Shown one piece after another: positions 1-12,481 of a stretch of 64,000 nucleotides of DNA. The stretch comes from Trichosphaerium sp. ATCC 40318 (taxonomy: Eukaryota; Discosea; Flabellinia; Trichosidae). The stretch is taken from contig JALMLS010000175.1 in the NCBI GenBank assembly GCA_038496445.1, positions 248,001 to 312,000 of the forward strand. Reading direction: 5' to 3'. A model generated the notes under the pieces. That model made no database searches. It saw nothing but the letters and a program-made list of their open reading frames with translations, and was not told the DNA's origin. Position numbers and translations under genes: made by a program. The first letter of the stretch is position 1. Each line of letters opens with the position of its first letter.

Positions 1-607
1 TCAACACAACAATACTACCCATACGTTTTCTTAGATTTAAATATCGATCTTTGGGGATCAAGAGAAGACTAACAAACAAGAAAAAACTCAAAAAACCAAA
101 AAAAACAAAACCGCGCCCAAAACTGGAGAAGGGAAAAAAATGTCAAATGCAATCCTTCTTTTTTGCTTTCTACAAGTATTTTGTCTTGTTTATTTCTTAT
201 TATTCTACAATTTTCTTTTTTTTACAGTGTGCTCGTTTTGTTGCGAACCCAAATTCTATTGCACCTAGCCATTCATCTCTATCGCGTTGATTACGGCCTT
301 TAAGTATAATTGCGCCAGTATTTGAGCATAGAGTAAATGTGTCAATCTCGCCACATAATATCCTAGAGTAGACTTAATTGTTTGATCATGTTAAGTTATG
401 AAAAAAATACGTACTGCAACACATCAAGTCCTACAAGATTTATGACTCGTTTAAATTTACCACGTGCCACGGCTTTCTCGTTTACAAATGTAATAATACA
501 CATATTTACAATATCAAAGATACACCATCGATGTTTCTCACTGTATTATAAACAAAGCAATTAGAGTGGTTTATAAAAAAAAACAAATCAAAAAAAAAAA
601 GAAGATT
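1..607. other. no gene recognised
   Basis: AT-rich stretch with long A and T runs. The only open frames are short and lack convincing ATG starts or domains. One CACGTG hexamer lies at 461–466. It is probably intergenic or holds the end of a gene lying outside the window. I see nothing else I can support. Confidence 0.5.
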
Positions 608-2070
608 TCAGTCGTACGTTCTTTTCTTACTACTTTCTGTAACAGAAAGCCATCCACTATGTATACAATGATTATGGTTCACTGCAATACGTTTCTGAGA
701 CTTATATGGTATCACAGTAGTATTCCTCCTTGTTTCTAAAGCAGTTTGTACGTCCTTTCTAATAATCAAATCTCCGAATACAAATCTTCTTCTATAGGTA
801 TTCTCTTCTGTAGCGCTATCAATTACAGCTATTTTATCACAACAAGCTATAAGTCTATCTAATTCTCTATTGTTCCTTGGTGTACGCCAACGTGTATCTT
901 CTACAATGAATTCTGGCGATGTTTGCGATCTGTTTGACTTGTATTGATTTCTTTTCTCATCTGTTATGTATAAGTGTAAATCAGCTCCTGATGACTTCCT
1001 TGGTCTACCAGAAGATATTCTATCAACGTAGATACTTGGTATCTCACCAATACGATCAAGTAAACGAGCATGTAGCCATCCTTCACCAAGATCTGCTAAA
1101 ATATCAAAAACGTCTCCAGCGTTAAAATTAAGCTCCTCTGTTCGGTGAGCTACGTAAGAAAACTTCGCCCTTCCTTTCCATCTTACTTGCTTGACATAAT
1201 CGCTTTTACGAACTAAAAAGTTTGCAGGGACTTTACCAGTCTCTCCAATAAGATTTCTAGCGGTCCACCAAGTAGACCCTTTTCTTACAATATCAAGCTT
1301 ATCTCCTTTTCTGAAGCTTAGTTCTTTATATGTACGAGCAGAATAGGCATGGTGAGCATAAGCTACAAGTATTACTTTCATTTTAGAACCTAAACAAACC
1401 GATTAATAAAAAACTTTTTGATTGAAAAAGAGGAAATTTCTTTGTTACGATTCGAAATTGAATTTGAGGAGTACTAGTCTTAAATAGCATTATAAACCAC
1501 TCAATTTAGCAATAGAGTAAAAATACCTTTAGAGCGTATTGCTATCGAAAAAGGCGAAAAAAACAAAAAAAGCGCGAAGTAACAACGATTCTAATGAACC
1601 TTGTGACTTCCTTTCTCATTAAATTGCGTACAACAGCAATCTAAAAATATCCAAAAAACCCAAAAGCGTTTTGAGGAAGTTCTTAATGAATAAAAAGGAA
1701 AAAGTGCGTAAAATAGTATATGCGCTTTCGGCGTACTTGTAGGTGCCGATGCAGGTCCTTTCTGTTTAATCATGCCTAAATTTCGGTTGTGAAACGAAAA
1801 CTTTCTCGTTCCTTCCACAAAAGCAAGTGTTTCTTGCTTATTCTTAGGTACTTCAGAGTAGTCGTCTTCTGATCGATATTCGACATTACCATCTTGTACA
1901 ACTGGTAAAACTGCAATTCTAGCTAGTATTTGAGTTGTATGAGTGTCTTCAGCAGGTAATGGAAGTAGCTGAACGTTACGGTCTTTTGGTGAGTCTTGAG
2001 AAGCATATATGCTACTAGACAGTTCTTTACTACCAGTATTAATAAATACTGGGTTTCCAGAGTCGCTCAT
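608..2070 (-). CDS. tandem SH3-domain protein
   Basis: Two-exon model 2070–1737 and 1389–608, giving 371 residues. The donor GTACGC and acceptor TTTAG join in frame, so the ATG at 1381 is internal. The first ~110 residues are polar and unrecognised. Two SH3 domains follow directly after the junction: the first has an ALYDF-like VAYAHHAYS, a double Trp and a G..PANFL end; the second has KFSYVAHRTEELNF, GEGWLHARL and GEIPSIYV. A basic C-terminal ~130 residues has no known domain. SH3 pairs bind proline motifs in actin and endocytic adaptors, so a cytoskeletal or scaffolding role is inferred. The 346-nt intron is long for this locus; if it is wrong, the SH3 gene starts at 1381. Confidence 0.7.
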
Positions 2071-2444
2071 GCTGCTTGTGTCGTAAAAAGTGGCAACTTA
2101 AGAAAAATCGGTTAGCCCAAATAGGAAATATGCAAGCCAAAATGGTGCTATTGGCTTGCAACTTGTATGTTCAACAATCTTTTGACATAATTAGTTCGTT
2201 AAAACGTACCACGGTTATGTATTTGTATTGCTGAGCTTGTTTTTTGAATTTTCTTTGTATCATACGATGTAAATGTTTGTAACTAGATGTTGTAAGTGTT
2301 TTATACGCATAACTGCGTAGGAAATATTACGATTTTGTTTGTACTCACTTGAGTGCCTTGGTTTGCACTGTAGGAAGGGGTTAGTTTGCCCTAAGATACG
2401 TTAGCGCTTTTAAAAATGACGCGTTCGTAAAAAAAACTGTAGCA
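2071..2444. other. intergenic, nothing recognised
   Basis: AT-rich sequence upstream of the SH3 gene on the minus strand. No long frame, RNA gene or repeat was seen. It should contain the SH3 gene promoter. Confidence 0.4.
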
Positions 2445-2890
2445 TCAACTTTTGCGTACAAATGAAGGCATAGAGAGCGAATGAAAGTGATCTGAAGCAA
2501 CCGTATACGATTTTTTTAATTTCGCAGGGTGATTAGGAACAGACACGCTTTTTATATGATCTTTAGTATCTCTAGGGAGCTCTATAGCAAGTACAGGCCA
2601 ACTACTCCGATTTAGCAAATTGAACAATCATCACGTCGCGAAATCACCTTTCTTGGTTTGCCATCTTTTACGCCTGATATACAATGTGTAGTTACTGGTA
2701 CACCATTCAGATTTTTGCACTGAAACCCAAAACAAAACCCACAAAAGTCAAATGGTTTAATCTGTGTACTTACAACGGCTATAATGTCACGGCGGCGCCC
2801 CACTCCGAGTTTTCGCGATACGCCACCTCCTTCTGAACATGAGTGGATGTTTCGTTTCGAGATTTGTGATCATACCGTTAGATACATATT
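2445..2890 (-). pseudogene. unidentified spliced fragment without a start codon
   Basis: Three minus-strand segments can be joined in frame. A 5' piece (about 2870–2779) ends GRRRDIIAV at a GTAAGT donor, a middle piece follows an acceptor near 2725 (KNLNGVPVTTHCISG), and a 3' piece ends SMPSFVRKS at the stop. No ATG exists in the 5' piece before an in-frame stop, so either an upstream exon is missing or this is a decayed copy. I do not recognise the protein. Confidence 0.25.
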
Positions 2891-3542
2891 TGCGGGTATA
2901 GAAAGCAATAATTGCGTATAACAAATTAAATTAGCAAAGGTTTCCCTACTGAGCACGCTCTGTGCCCTTTTCTAACGACCGTGAATGATGACTATCAAGA
3001 GACAGGCAACGAAGAGGGTAATTAGTTTGAGAAATAAATGGCACAAACTGATTTTGTTCCAGGATGGTGGTTTTTGCTTTTAGGCGCTCAAAATATGCAA
3101 CCCGTATCCATAGAGAGCCTTGACGGGCGTCAGCAACGGTATAGCGCTCATTCTAATTAATTGCAGTTTTAACCACTTGTTAGCCTAAGAAGAGTGCGAT
3201 CAATACCTGACAATGGTGACATTGGATTCTGTTTATTACACAGACTTCGTACAAAAGGCGACAAAAACGACTGGGACCCTTGCTACGACCTAGAAATTGC
3301 TCCATTCGCCACAAAGGCACGATGACCATTTTTTAAAGGAAAAATCGATAATAATGTCATAACATACAAAATCCGTGTCTAATGAGTTTATTGTAGCGTA
3401 CAATGGACTTGCCATATTTATTTCACGTTGACAGAGAGCGAACGAGCGGTCTATCAGATAATTTTGTACTATCTTATGAATCTTCTAAACTCAACGCTGC
3501 TCGATTATTTCTACCCAAAAGTACGCTATACATCAAAACATA
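2891..3542. other. intergenic, nothing recognised
   Basis: No convincing coding exon, RNA gene or repeat. It presumably includes the promoter of the SAP-domain gene downstream. Confidence 0.4.
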
Positions 3543-4677
3543 ATGTACTTTATACTCACACATGTCATAGAGTATTTCCCTGAAGGTTTCAACCCTGTAA
3601 TACCTTCAACACCAAAACGAAAGAGTAAAATTAAAATCGCCAGTTTTGAAGATTTGGAAGAAGTCCATTACTTCTTTGACAGGTAAGGCTCTTCACAAAC
3701 TCAAAAATTGTTTTTTGGCATTGAACTATCTCCGTGTGCTCTCCACGCTCTCTACGAGCAACGAGCAGTCACGTGGGTGACGTTCTACGTCAGTGTAGTA
3801 TAAGGAGTCAAATTTTCTTTGTTCTATGTTTAATATGTTATATAGGAAGCCACCTGCATACCATGACTCTTTAGAAGGGTTTGCGGATGATTCAGTTCGT
3901 GAAGTTCTTGAACCAGCGAAAATGAGAGTTCCTGAATTAAAGGTTAGCTCCGCTTTTCCATTTTTAGTCATTTTTGAGTTAACGTGTATTTAGGAAGAGT
4001 TAAAAGCACGTGGTCTATCGACAAGAGGAAAAAAGAAAGAGCTGACAAGGCGGTTAAAGCAATCGCTGAGTTTTAGCACTTGCTTTAAGGCTGCGGACGA
4101 TGGGACTAAAAAAGAAACAAATACAAAAAAATCCAATAATAAGAAAGAAACTAAAAACACTAATCCCTCCTCCGGAGACGCTGCTAAGAAAGTGACAACC
4201 TCTTCAAAGCCATCAAATAAAAAGAAAGCGAATACGAGCAGTAACGCCAAGAGTACAACAATTCCTTCAAAAGAGGAACAAAAATCAAAACAACAAAAAA
4301 AACCGGAACAGAAACAAATCATCAAATCTAAAAGCAGTGACAATCTTCATCAAATGCTTGATGATAATACAAAGAGTATTATTCCAAAAGAACACAAAGA
4401 AGACAATAATGAACACACAGTAGTAACTGAAGAAAAACCACAATTGGAAGGTATTTTACAGCCGTCGAAAAAAAGAAAAAGAAAAGGAGTTCAACCAACA
4501 GGAAATCCTCGGCAACCGATAACTCGTGAGGAATTACAAAACATGTCTGTAAAGCAGCTTAAGTTTCTACTTAAACAAAGAAGCCTACGTCCTCAAGGAC
4601 GTAAACAAGTACTTATCGGAAGGTTACTGGGTGAGAATAACAGTAACAAAAGACAAAGAACAAGAAGGAGTCAATAA
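3543..4677 (+). CDS. SAP-domain nuclear protein
   Basis: Exons 3543–3682, 3846–3942 and 3994–4677 join in phase to 306 residues. A canonical SAP helix–linker–helix lies around residues 75–105 (MRVPELKEELKARGLSTRG followed by KKKELTRRL), split by the second intron. The middle is a long Lys/Ser/Thr/Asn-rich, nuclear-localisation-like tract, and a second SAP-like motif (MSVKQLKFLLKQRSLRPQG) sits near the C-terminus. SAP motifs bind AT-rich or scaffold-attachment DNA in chromatin and RNA-processing proteins, so a nuclear DNA-binding role is likely. The ATG follows no obvious upstream exon, but an additional 5' exon cannot be excluded. The first intron carries a CACGTG site. Confidence 0.75.
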
Positions 4678-5033
4678 CTTTGGAATTTGTGAAAAAAAAC
4701 TGACTCCGCGCAAATTATGTAACATAAAAATAAAGCTCAAGTACTCCCCTGACGTAATAACATAAACAAAATATCTCTCCGTAATACGAAATTGTTCACT
4801 CGGTTACTTTTAAGCATTGTGGACGTTGAATTTCTTTGAATGCTGAGAAAAAAAAAAGATCACGTGATAATTATTGAATAACAAAAAACCTTCACAAACG
4901 CTTGACCTCACGGTCATTTTTTTTTGGAGCTGTACCAGATGCAAGCCACTTCATTGGAGAGCTTACAAATAACAAAGGCCACAACGGAGTTGCGGTTTAT
5001 GTACTTTAATGGCCTAATTTTAAAAATACCAAC
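4678..5033. other. intergenic / promoter region of RasGEF fusion gene
   Basis: Short AT-rich spacer containing one TCACGTGA-type site at 4861. No gene seen. Confidence 0.4.
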
Positions 5034-8000
5034 ATGAGCTCTAATACCTTTTTTAATAGAGGTGAGAAATGGGTTGGCGAAAGTATAGATGGAATAGTAA
5101 ACCTTGTCGCTGCTAATAAACCAGATATTGAGACAATAACTCTAATACAATGTGGGATACAACAACTTCCTGAAATTGGTATATTAGGACATCTCAGAAC
5201 AGCTGATTTATCAAACAACTCCTTACAAGTACGTGTACACTTATTTTTGAAAAATAAATTAATAAACCATACCACGTGATCATGATAGTATCAAAATTAA
5301 GCGCATTGCGCTGTAGAAAATCATTAAAGCGACACAATTAAAGAAAAAAATGATTTTTCTGCTTGATAAATTTCATCATTTGTTAACAGTCGTTATCTTA
5401 TCGGTATGTTTACTCATACACTTATAGGGTTTACCAAATAGTTTTGAGCAATTAACAAAGCTAGAATCTTTAAATGTATCCAACAACAAATTCGAAAGAG
5501 TACCACCAGAGGTAAGCTCTCTCGTAACAGTTTTTAGTAACAAACACAAGCGCAGTTTTTTATTTATTTTTTAACAGCCTTATATCTTATTCGTAGCTAA
5601 CGCTGTATAGCTTCTAAGTATCAGTTTAAAGACACTCTATCTACAGGGAAATAGTATTTCAAGTACCTTTTACATCACGTGACTCACGCGATATCGAATT
5701 AAGACTTTACTTTTAGTGCTTCCACAGTTGTTTGGCGTATACCAAGCAAACCTTGAAGTTTTGAACCTTGGTAACAATAATCTCGATGATAAGGGGATCA
5801 TGCCTTTATTTGAGTGTACTAATCTTAAAGTACTTGAGCTTCAGCATAATAACATCACGATTGTACCTGAAGAAATCGGTCAACTCGTAAAACTACAAAA
5901 GTTTAAAATCAATTCAAACAAATTAACGTATATACCTGAAGCAATTGGAAATTTATCGGAATTGGTCGAGCTGGAGGTCCAAGAAAATGAGTTGGGTACG
6001 TTAATAACAATAATTAGAATATTAAGAAGGGTATTGGTACTTATTAATTCATCAGCGTTCCTTCCTGACAGCCTCGGAAAATTAGAAAAATTAAGTATGT
6101 TATACGCAGAATTCAATCACTTGGAAAGCCTTCCTCCTGCTCTTTCGACGCTAAAGAACTTGTTGTTGCTTATACTAAATCACAATGAATTCAAAAAGAT
6201 ACCAGCAGTCTTACGAAGTCCTTCGTTTCTTAAACAGCTTGTTCGGTACGAACATTTGATTATATGAACTGTTTCTCTTGCAAAACAGCTTTGACTTTCA
6301 AATTGTTTTCCAAAACGAGAATTTACTTTGATTGAAACACAACAAAAACTCATCTTTAATTCTTGCACATGCCGCTCAATTTCGTGTAATAACATGACAC
6401 TACGTTTCAATGTGCAGACAGTAGACAGTGTAAGAAAAAACAACCAAACTTAAGCAGATGTTTAGATTATCACTTGACGACAACCCACTACCAACAACAA
6501 TTCTCCAAAAAATCAGAAAAAATGGTGCTTTAGCTTACCTAAACGAGCGCACTTCATATGCAGTATTACGTACACAAAAGGTATCATTAAAAACACTTTG
6601 GAAAACAACACTAAAAATCCTTTGTAGTCCCCGAAGTCTCATAGAAGAAGAGCGAACTCAACTGCTCCAAGAAAAGCGTATACATTACATCCAGAAAGAA
6701 GAAGAAAACATACGTTACTTGGCGGTAGTGGTGAATACGAGAGTAGAAGAAGAAAATTAACTGTTATTGGAACACCTGCAGAGTTCTCAAGACCGAATAC
6801 TATTTCACGTGGTACTGGACCTTCAAGACCTCCACCTCAAGCACCTGCAAAAGCTCCACAGTGGAATGATTTCAAAGGATCCTATGAGACTTTTTTGGTA
6901 CGTCTTTTCTTCGACTGAAAGTCGCTGGTTGTAGTTGACAATATTGGGTGTAATTATCGTTTAGAATGATAGAGATTTTTCTGAGAACAGGTTGGAAGAA
7001 TTGAATCAAATGTCAACAGATAAAAAATGGAATTTTCTAAAAGAGTATAGACCATCAGTCACAGGTCTTAAAGCAGTACGTACACGTGTTTAAAAAGTTT
7101 GAACATAATATATTAATCTTATTAGGGAGGTGCAGATAATGTAGAATCTAGAGTCAGAAGACCAACACTCATTGATGAACCTAGTACTACGTTGGTAAAG
7201 ATTTACCATTTTTTCTTCTTTTTTGTTTTTACCAGAAAATTGTTTTTAACTTGTTTAGGTTCAAAAAACTCCAGCTGTTACGATGTCAGTACCTCAGATG
7301 CTTCAAGGGTAAGTGAAAATAAAATGGTTGATTTGGTATTGACATAAATAGACTTGAGAAAACTACACCAATGCCTTTAATGAGAACATTGAAACAAGTT
7401 AGATTACTACTAAGTGTACGGATTCTTGTCAAATTGCTGAAAACTCGATCATAATTTCTTCGTTTATAGGGTAAGTACGACACAGATATAACCACTTTCC
7501 TGGAGGCTGGTATAGCGCCATTATTAAGTGTGAATTTGGAATGCACGCAAAGGTACACTAGCAAAAAAACCGTTGCTTCATCTGAAAAAACTAAAGACCT
7601 CATAAGGCTGCCAGGTGATGCAAAGTATCGAACTCCTTTAATTGATAGTTTATATTGCATCCATTATATGTTAGAGGCAAGTTAATATAAAAAATTACAA
7701 TACCGTACTGACTTATTCTTGATAAAAGTATGCCTTTGGTCAGGTTATAACTACAACGAACTTTGCTTTAATTCTGAGCGAGAACTTAAAGTTCCAATCA
7801 AGCGCTATTCAACAACTTGCTTTGGAACGTCTTGTACAAGTTGCAGAATACTCCACCGCTGGCCATAGGTAACGTCTGATAAAAGTTTCTTTACACGTGA
7901 AACTCACGTGATGTCTAGAATGGCTTTAGAAGTTCTTAGCACATACGAACAAAAATATAGCTCGAAAGGCCGTTTTAGCGTTCTATTTGATATGGTAGTT

Positions 8001-11000
8001 GCTGATAATTCTTCTGGTTCATTGAAGGCACGTATTTACTAGTTTCTTATTAATTTTTCGTAAAGTATGCTCCAGGAAAGTGTTTAGTTTGTAGTGTTAA
8101 TCAACATCAAATTCTCGTTTTTTTCTTATTATACTCATGAAGTTTAACACTTGTGATACAGATTTGTGCGTTACATACGATAAATGTAGTTGTGGATGCA
8201 GAAGAGGATCTACCGGATAGATTTGATATGCGTGTTGATCTATGCAAGACTCATCTTTTACCACAATTGCGACAGGTACCTTCTTTGAAACAAACTGTTT
8301 TTGCTTAGCAATGCAGGTTTCTTGCAGTCTTTCTTATTTTTTTTGCTTACTTACAGCTAGGAAATCTCGAAATGGGAGTTAGATGCTCGCGAACAACAGC
8401 AGTTAGAGTCAGAGATTGATTTTTTCGAAGCAGGTTTTGAAGAAGACTATGCAGATATGAAAGCCCGAAAGGCTATTCCAAGCTCATTGGTAACAAACTA
8501 AATTTTTAGTTTTTTTTGCTTTTTGCTTATACTGTTGTCTTTCAAAGGATGGTGAGCTCCAGGCTTTGAGTAAGAAGAAGAGAGTACACCAACTAGTTGT
8601 TGTTTGTCATGCCAACTTAAAGCTATCGATCCCTTTCAACTCATCAATGACTGTACGTAGTTAATCATATTCTTGCTTCAAAGGGCGATTCGTACTGATA
8701 TCCTCATTTATAGCCTGAATCTATTCTTGCCAAAGTACACTCAAAGTACCCTATTGACACGCAATATATGTACGATATTTATGTATCACATGAAGACGTG
8801 TGGCTTAGTTCTGACAAAGACATCCTGAACAAGCTGAGCGGTGAAGTACGTTTAATTTGAAGAAAACAACAAAGTTTCATTTCGAAGATTAAGTGCAGTG
8901 TTTGAATCTAATCTATTACTTAAGGTACTTTGTGAGTATAAAATGAGAGATTGGAAACTGCGTGTAAAAAGATCACCACAATCAGCTGCTGAAAAAATAG
9001 TTGCAAACCCATCAATGACTGTACAAGAATTAATACAGAGTATATTGAACAAAAGAAAAAGAACAAAGTCATTGAACAGTACGTGTCAAAGATCACGTGG
9101 CAAAAAATATAAAACTTTAAAACCTGTTGACGCTTTCTTTCAGTACATGGTCGTTTCAAGAGTATCACAAGAAGACCATCTAACTTGGAAGCTGTTGAAT
9201 ATTGTCTTGATTTAATCACAACAAAGTCTAGCATTGGTCTTGAAAGTGATCAGAAACTATCGGACTTTAGGTCTATGATCGACTTTGATCAATCCCTAAA
9301 GATGACAAAGGATTGCCATTTCTTATTACACTCAGCAGGGCACGTCTTTAGGACTTCATATCAGACACTATTGAGCACAAACGCAAACAAATGAAAACTA
9401 ACAAGATTTTTTTAGGAAAGGCTTTGAGCGATACCCATACAAAATACGATATGATACTAAGCGTTTTATATACGCACAACCATCTAATCGCGTTGGGGAT
9501 GTATTCGAAGGCATCATAGAACGACTGAAAAAGAATGGTAATACTGTCAACCAAAACAACAACTTAACCTTTTTTTCTAGAGGAGTACAATCAAATGAAG
9601 GAAGCAAACTACTACCTCGGTCTTGTAACAGAAACAGAAGGTCAATTAGAGCGTGTTAAAATATTAGACGTTAAACGTAAAATGAGAGAACTTAACTTCA
9701 AAGTACGACCAAGAACTCAAAGCGAGTTGACATCACCCTTCCTCTCTGTTCTAACTTTTTCTCAAAAAAATCAGAATAGCTTCCTTGCTGTTCTTGCAAA
9801 GCCACAGAAAATGGAAGTAGCTATAGTACTAAAAGGAGATGCTATGCATGAAAGCGCAAAGATAAATTCATGTGATGCAGTACAGCTTACTATTGAGACT
9901 ATTTGTAAACCTGTGAGGCTCGATCCTGCGAATTTTGAATTGTACATGATATCTCCAGACATAAAGGGTTCAGGTAACTTTTTTCTTCTTTTCTTTGTCA
10001 TCTCCAAGCGTTACTCAACTTATTCTTCCCCTATAGAACCTCTTGATAGAGATAGATCCCTTTGGGCTCAAGGGTACAACCCAATCACGTGCACAATGCT
10101 CATGAGAGGTACGGGTTACTTTTCAGTAGAATGTGTTTTTAATAGTTATTTAAAGAGATTGTTCGTGAAGAAGGCACTAAGCCTGATGAAGTGACTCCGT
10201 CAAAATTTGTTACAGATTTTAATCCAGATAAGTGTGTTTCAGGTACTCTAGATGATTTACTCACATACTTGACAACAAACGGTACGAAACTAGACAAACT
10301 ATTCTGATGTTTGATTTTTCTCTTTTTTTCTGTTTTCTGACAGGATTTTTTTGTAGGCGATGAGGACTACATACAAACTCTAGCCACAATGTATTATACT
10401 TTCACAGATGCACCTACAATTTTAAAAAAGATAAGAGATCGTTGCAATGCCAAGAATTCACATGTAAAAAAACTAAAAGAAAGAGTACGCCAACCCAGAC
10501 TTTAAAGTCTTTGATTTGACATTTTCTGTAGGTCACATTGTTTTTGAAGATTTGGATCGAACAGGATTACAAGTGTGTTATTCCAGCTGTACAAACAGAA
10601 TTACTAGAATTCACAGCTTCTTTCCTAAGCTTAAATGCACAGAAGCAAATACAGGATAGCATGCGACGCACAGAGGTAAAAAAAAAACCAATTGGACCTT
10701 TCCTATTTTATTCTGATTTACTACCATAGCAACGACTTCTTAATAGGGTTAATGGAAATAAATGCACGTCCGATTTTAAGGTACAAAATGACTAGTTGTA
10801 CATCAGAAATAACCTTTTTTTGCTTTAAAAACAGCTTGCTACAAAATGCAGAGCAAATGGTGGAAAGTTAAGATTACTTGATATTGTACCTTCACGATTA
10901 GCATTGCACTTAAGTTACACTTCATTCTTGGACTTGAAACAAATAACTGTACGTGAAACGAACTTTGTTCATTAACACTCTTGATCCTATTGTAATTTAC

Positions 11001-11975
11001 ATTCTGTTTTAGCCTAAGATGCTGCTTGGTTATAAAGGAGGAAAAAGTGAAAATGATCCTTATTTCGGACCTATTAATAGACTTATCAAGTCATTCAATG
11101 AGATTATATCTTGGGTTTGTAGTTGTATTTTACTTGAAGAGCAAGTTAGAAAGAGAGCAGCTATCATGACATATTTTATTACATTGGCACAAGTAAGAGA
11201 AATCATCCAACTTTTGTTTTTTCTCAGAAAATGGTCACTTAAGCGTTTTTCTGATTTGTCTGTTTTAGGAACTACGGGTGCTTAACAATTTTCAAAGTCT
11301 TTCAGCTGTTATAGTTGCTTTGAACAGTTCCTCATTACTACGTCTGAAATGGACTCGTGGGCGTCTTTCAAACTCTGTTAAGTCGGTAAGTTACTGAAGT
11401 TGTCTTTACCTTGTTGTAAAAACTATTTTCTGATTCTTCACTTTCTAGACTTACGAGGAGCTTGAAGAGCTTATTTCAATGCTGGATTCTTTTAAAAATT
11501 ACAGAAAAGTTTTAAAAAAAGCAAAAGGTCCTTCTGTTCCTATGCTGTATGTGTTTCTAAGCGATTACAAATTGTCATTCTAATTTTTTTCTTAAAAGTG
11601 TTACACATCTTAAAGATATGACAAGTGTGGCTGAAGTTGATAATAACCATGAAGGAAAGATAAACTGGGATAAAAGAAAGAACCAATATAAAATAATCAA
11701 CGATATCATCAGATTCTCAGATCACTCAGGGTACGACACCATCTTTCAAAAAAGTTCTTGAAAAAAACCAGAAAAAACATAAGTCACGTAATTGTCACGT
11801 GATATTTTTAGCTAATTAATTGATGTATCTAACTTACTATACTAGATATGATTATACACCAGTCATGGAGATTAATACGTTCCTTAAGGATGTGCCTGTC
11901 CTCACTGAAGATCAACGATACAAAATGTCTCTTCAAAGAGAACCAAGAAAGGCAGATAGAGCCTCCATAGCTTGA
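5034..11975 (+). CDS. LRR–formin GBD/FH3–beta-grasp–RasGEF fusion protein
   Basis: Thirty-three exons join in consistent phase to 1500 residues: 5034–5228, 5428–5511, 5611–5662, 5717–5995, 6056–6245, 6466–6580, 6628–6897, 6965–7075, 7126–7194, 7259–7308, 7352–7415, 7470–7676, 7729–7868, 7919–8027, 8162–8275, 8361–8489, 8548–8652, 8714–8845, 8925–9078, 9144–9270, 9416–9537, 9581–9973, 10037–10108, 10156–10281, 10357–10484, 10532–10675, 10730–10780, 10835–10948, 11013–11192, 11269–11385, 11449–11546, 11599–11730, 11846–11975. Residues ~20–275 are LRRs; ~300–390 a basic Pro-rich linker; ~395–725 resemble the diaphanous-formin GBD/FH3 (KKWNFLKEYR, QQLESEIDFFE); ~725–1090 hold beta-grasp modules, the last like talin F0 (FELYMISPD, SLWAQGYNP). 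RasGEF_N (~1095–1245) and the CDC25/RasGEF core (~1245–1500: KMLLG, RVLNNFQSLSAVI, RLKWTRGRL, KDMTSV) follow. No FH2 is present. Expected role: GDP release from a Ras/Rap GTPase under formin-like control. Introns after 7676 and 8027 use GC donors. Confidence 0.85.
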
Positions 11976-12481
11976 CTCATGGATATACTATCGCTGGGTA
12001 TGGGATCAAGTTCTGATTCAGATATGATGATGAACTCTTGAAACAACAAAGGCGATAGTATATTACTATTCGCCTATTTGAGCATGTTGATTGAGGGGTT
12101 TCTGTTGATAAAAATAATAAAAAAACATGTAAATAATTACTAAAGAAGAAAATAAACAAAAATGACCATAAATATGACCTACAGCACTGATATCGTGAAT
12201 TAATAATTATTAAAAATACAGTAAACAATACTAACAAAAGAAAGAAACATCAGCGAGATGAAGAGTTGTGCACAGGCAAAAAGAAAAAGAAAAGGAAAAA
12301 GATAAAAGATCGTGTTTTCAGGATTTTTATTTACAATGTAGAAATGATGGTTTGTTGGATAAAGAAGTACGAGTCCTTGGGTACAAGGAAGGGAAAAAAA
12401 TGATATGTGCTAAAACTAACATTTACAATCATCGCTATCCTCTGGATGACCCTTAGATGTATCCTTCTAAGCAAACAAAAG
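11976..12481. other. convergent intergenic region
   Basis: Lies between the 3' end of the RasGEF fusion gene (+) and the 3' end of the Rab14 gene (-). One Lys-rich open stretch occurs around 12268–12456 but lacks an ATG start and any recognisable domain. I do not call a gene here. Confidence 0.35.

Noticed and set aside
1382-1736. Separate short hypothetical gene ending at 1591 upstream of the SH3 protein
   Set aside because: Its last ~45 codons are intron read-through after a GTACGC donor; joining to the acceptor before 1389 gives a continuous frame.
6458-6760. Separate gene starting at an ATG at 6458
   Set aside because: The LRR reading continues better by splicing to 6466 (QLVRLSLDDNPL), and the frame after 6580 is an intron; it is part of the RasGEF fusion gene.
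7259-8489. Complete formin gene
   Set aside because: Only GBD/FH3-like sequence is present; no FH1 poly-Pro block and no FH2 motif follows before the beta-grasp and RasGEF domains.
8898-9234. Independent small proteins on either strand within the RasGEF gene
   Set aside because: They overlap exons and introns that fit the large gene in phase and show no domain of their own.
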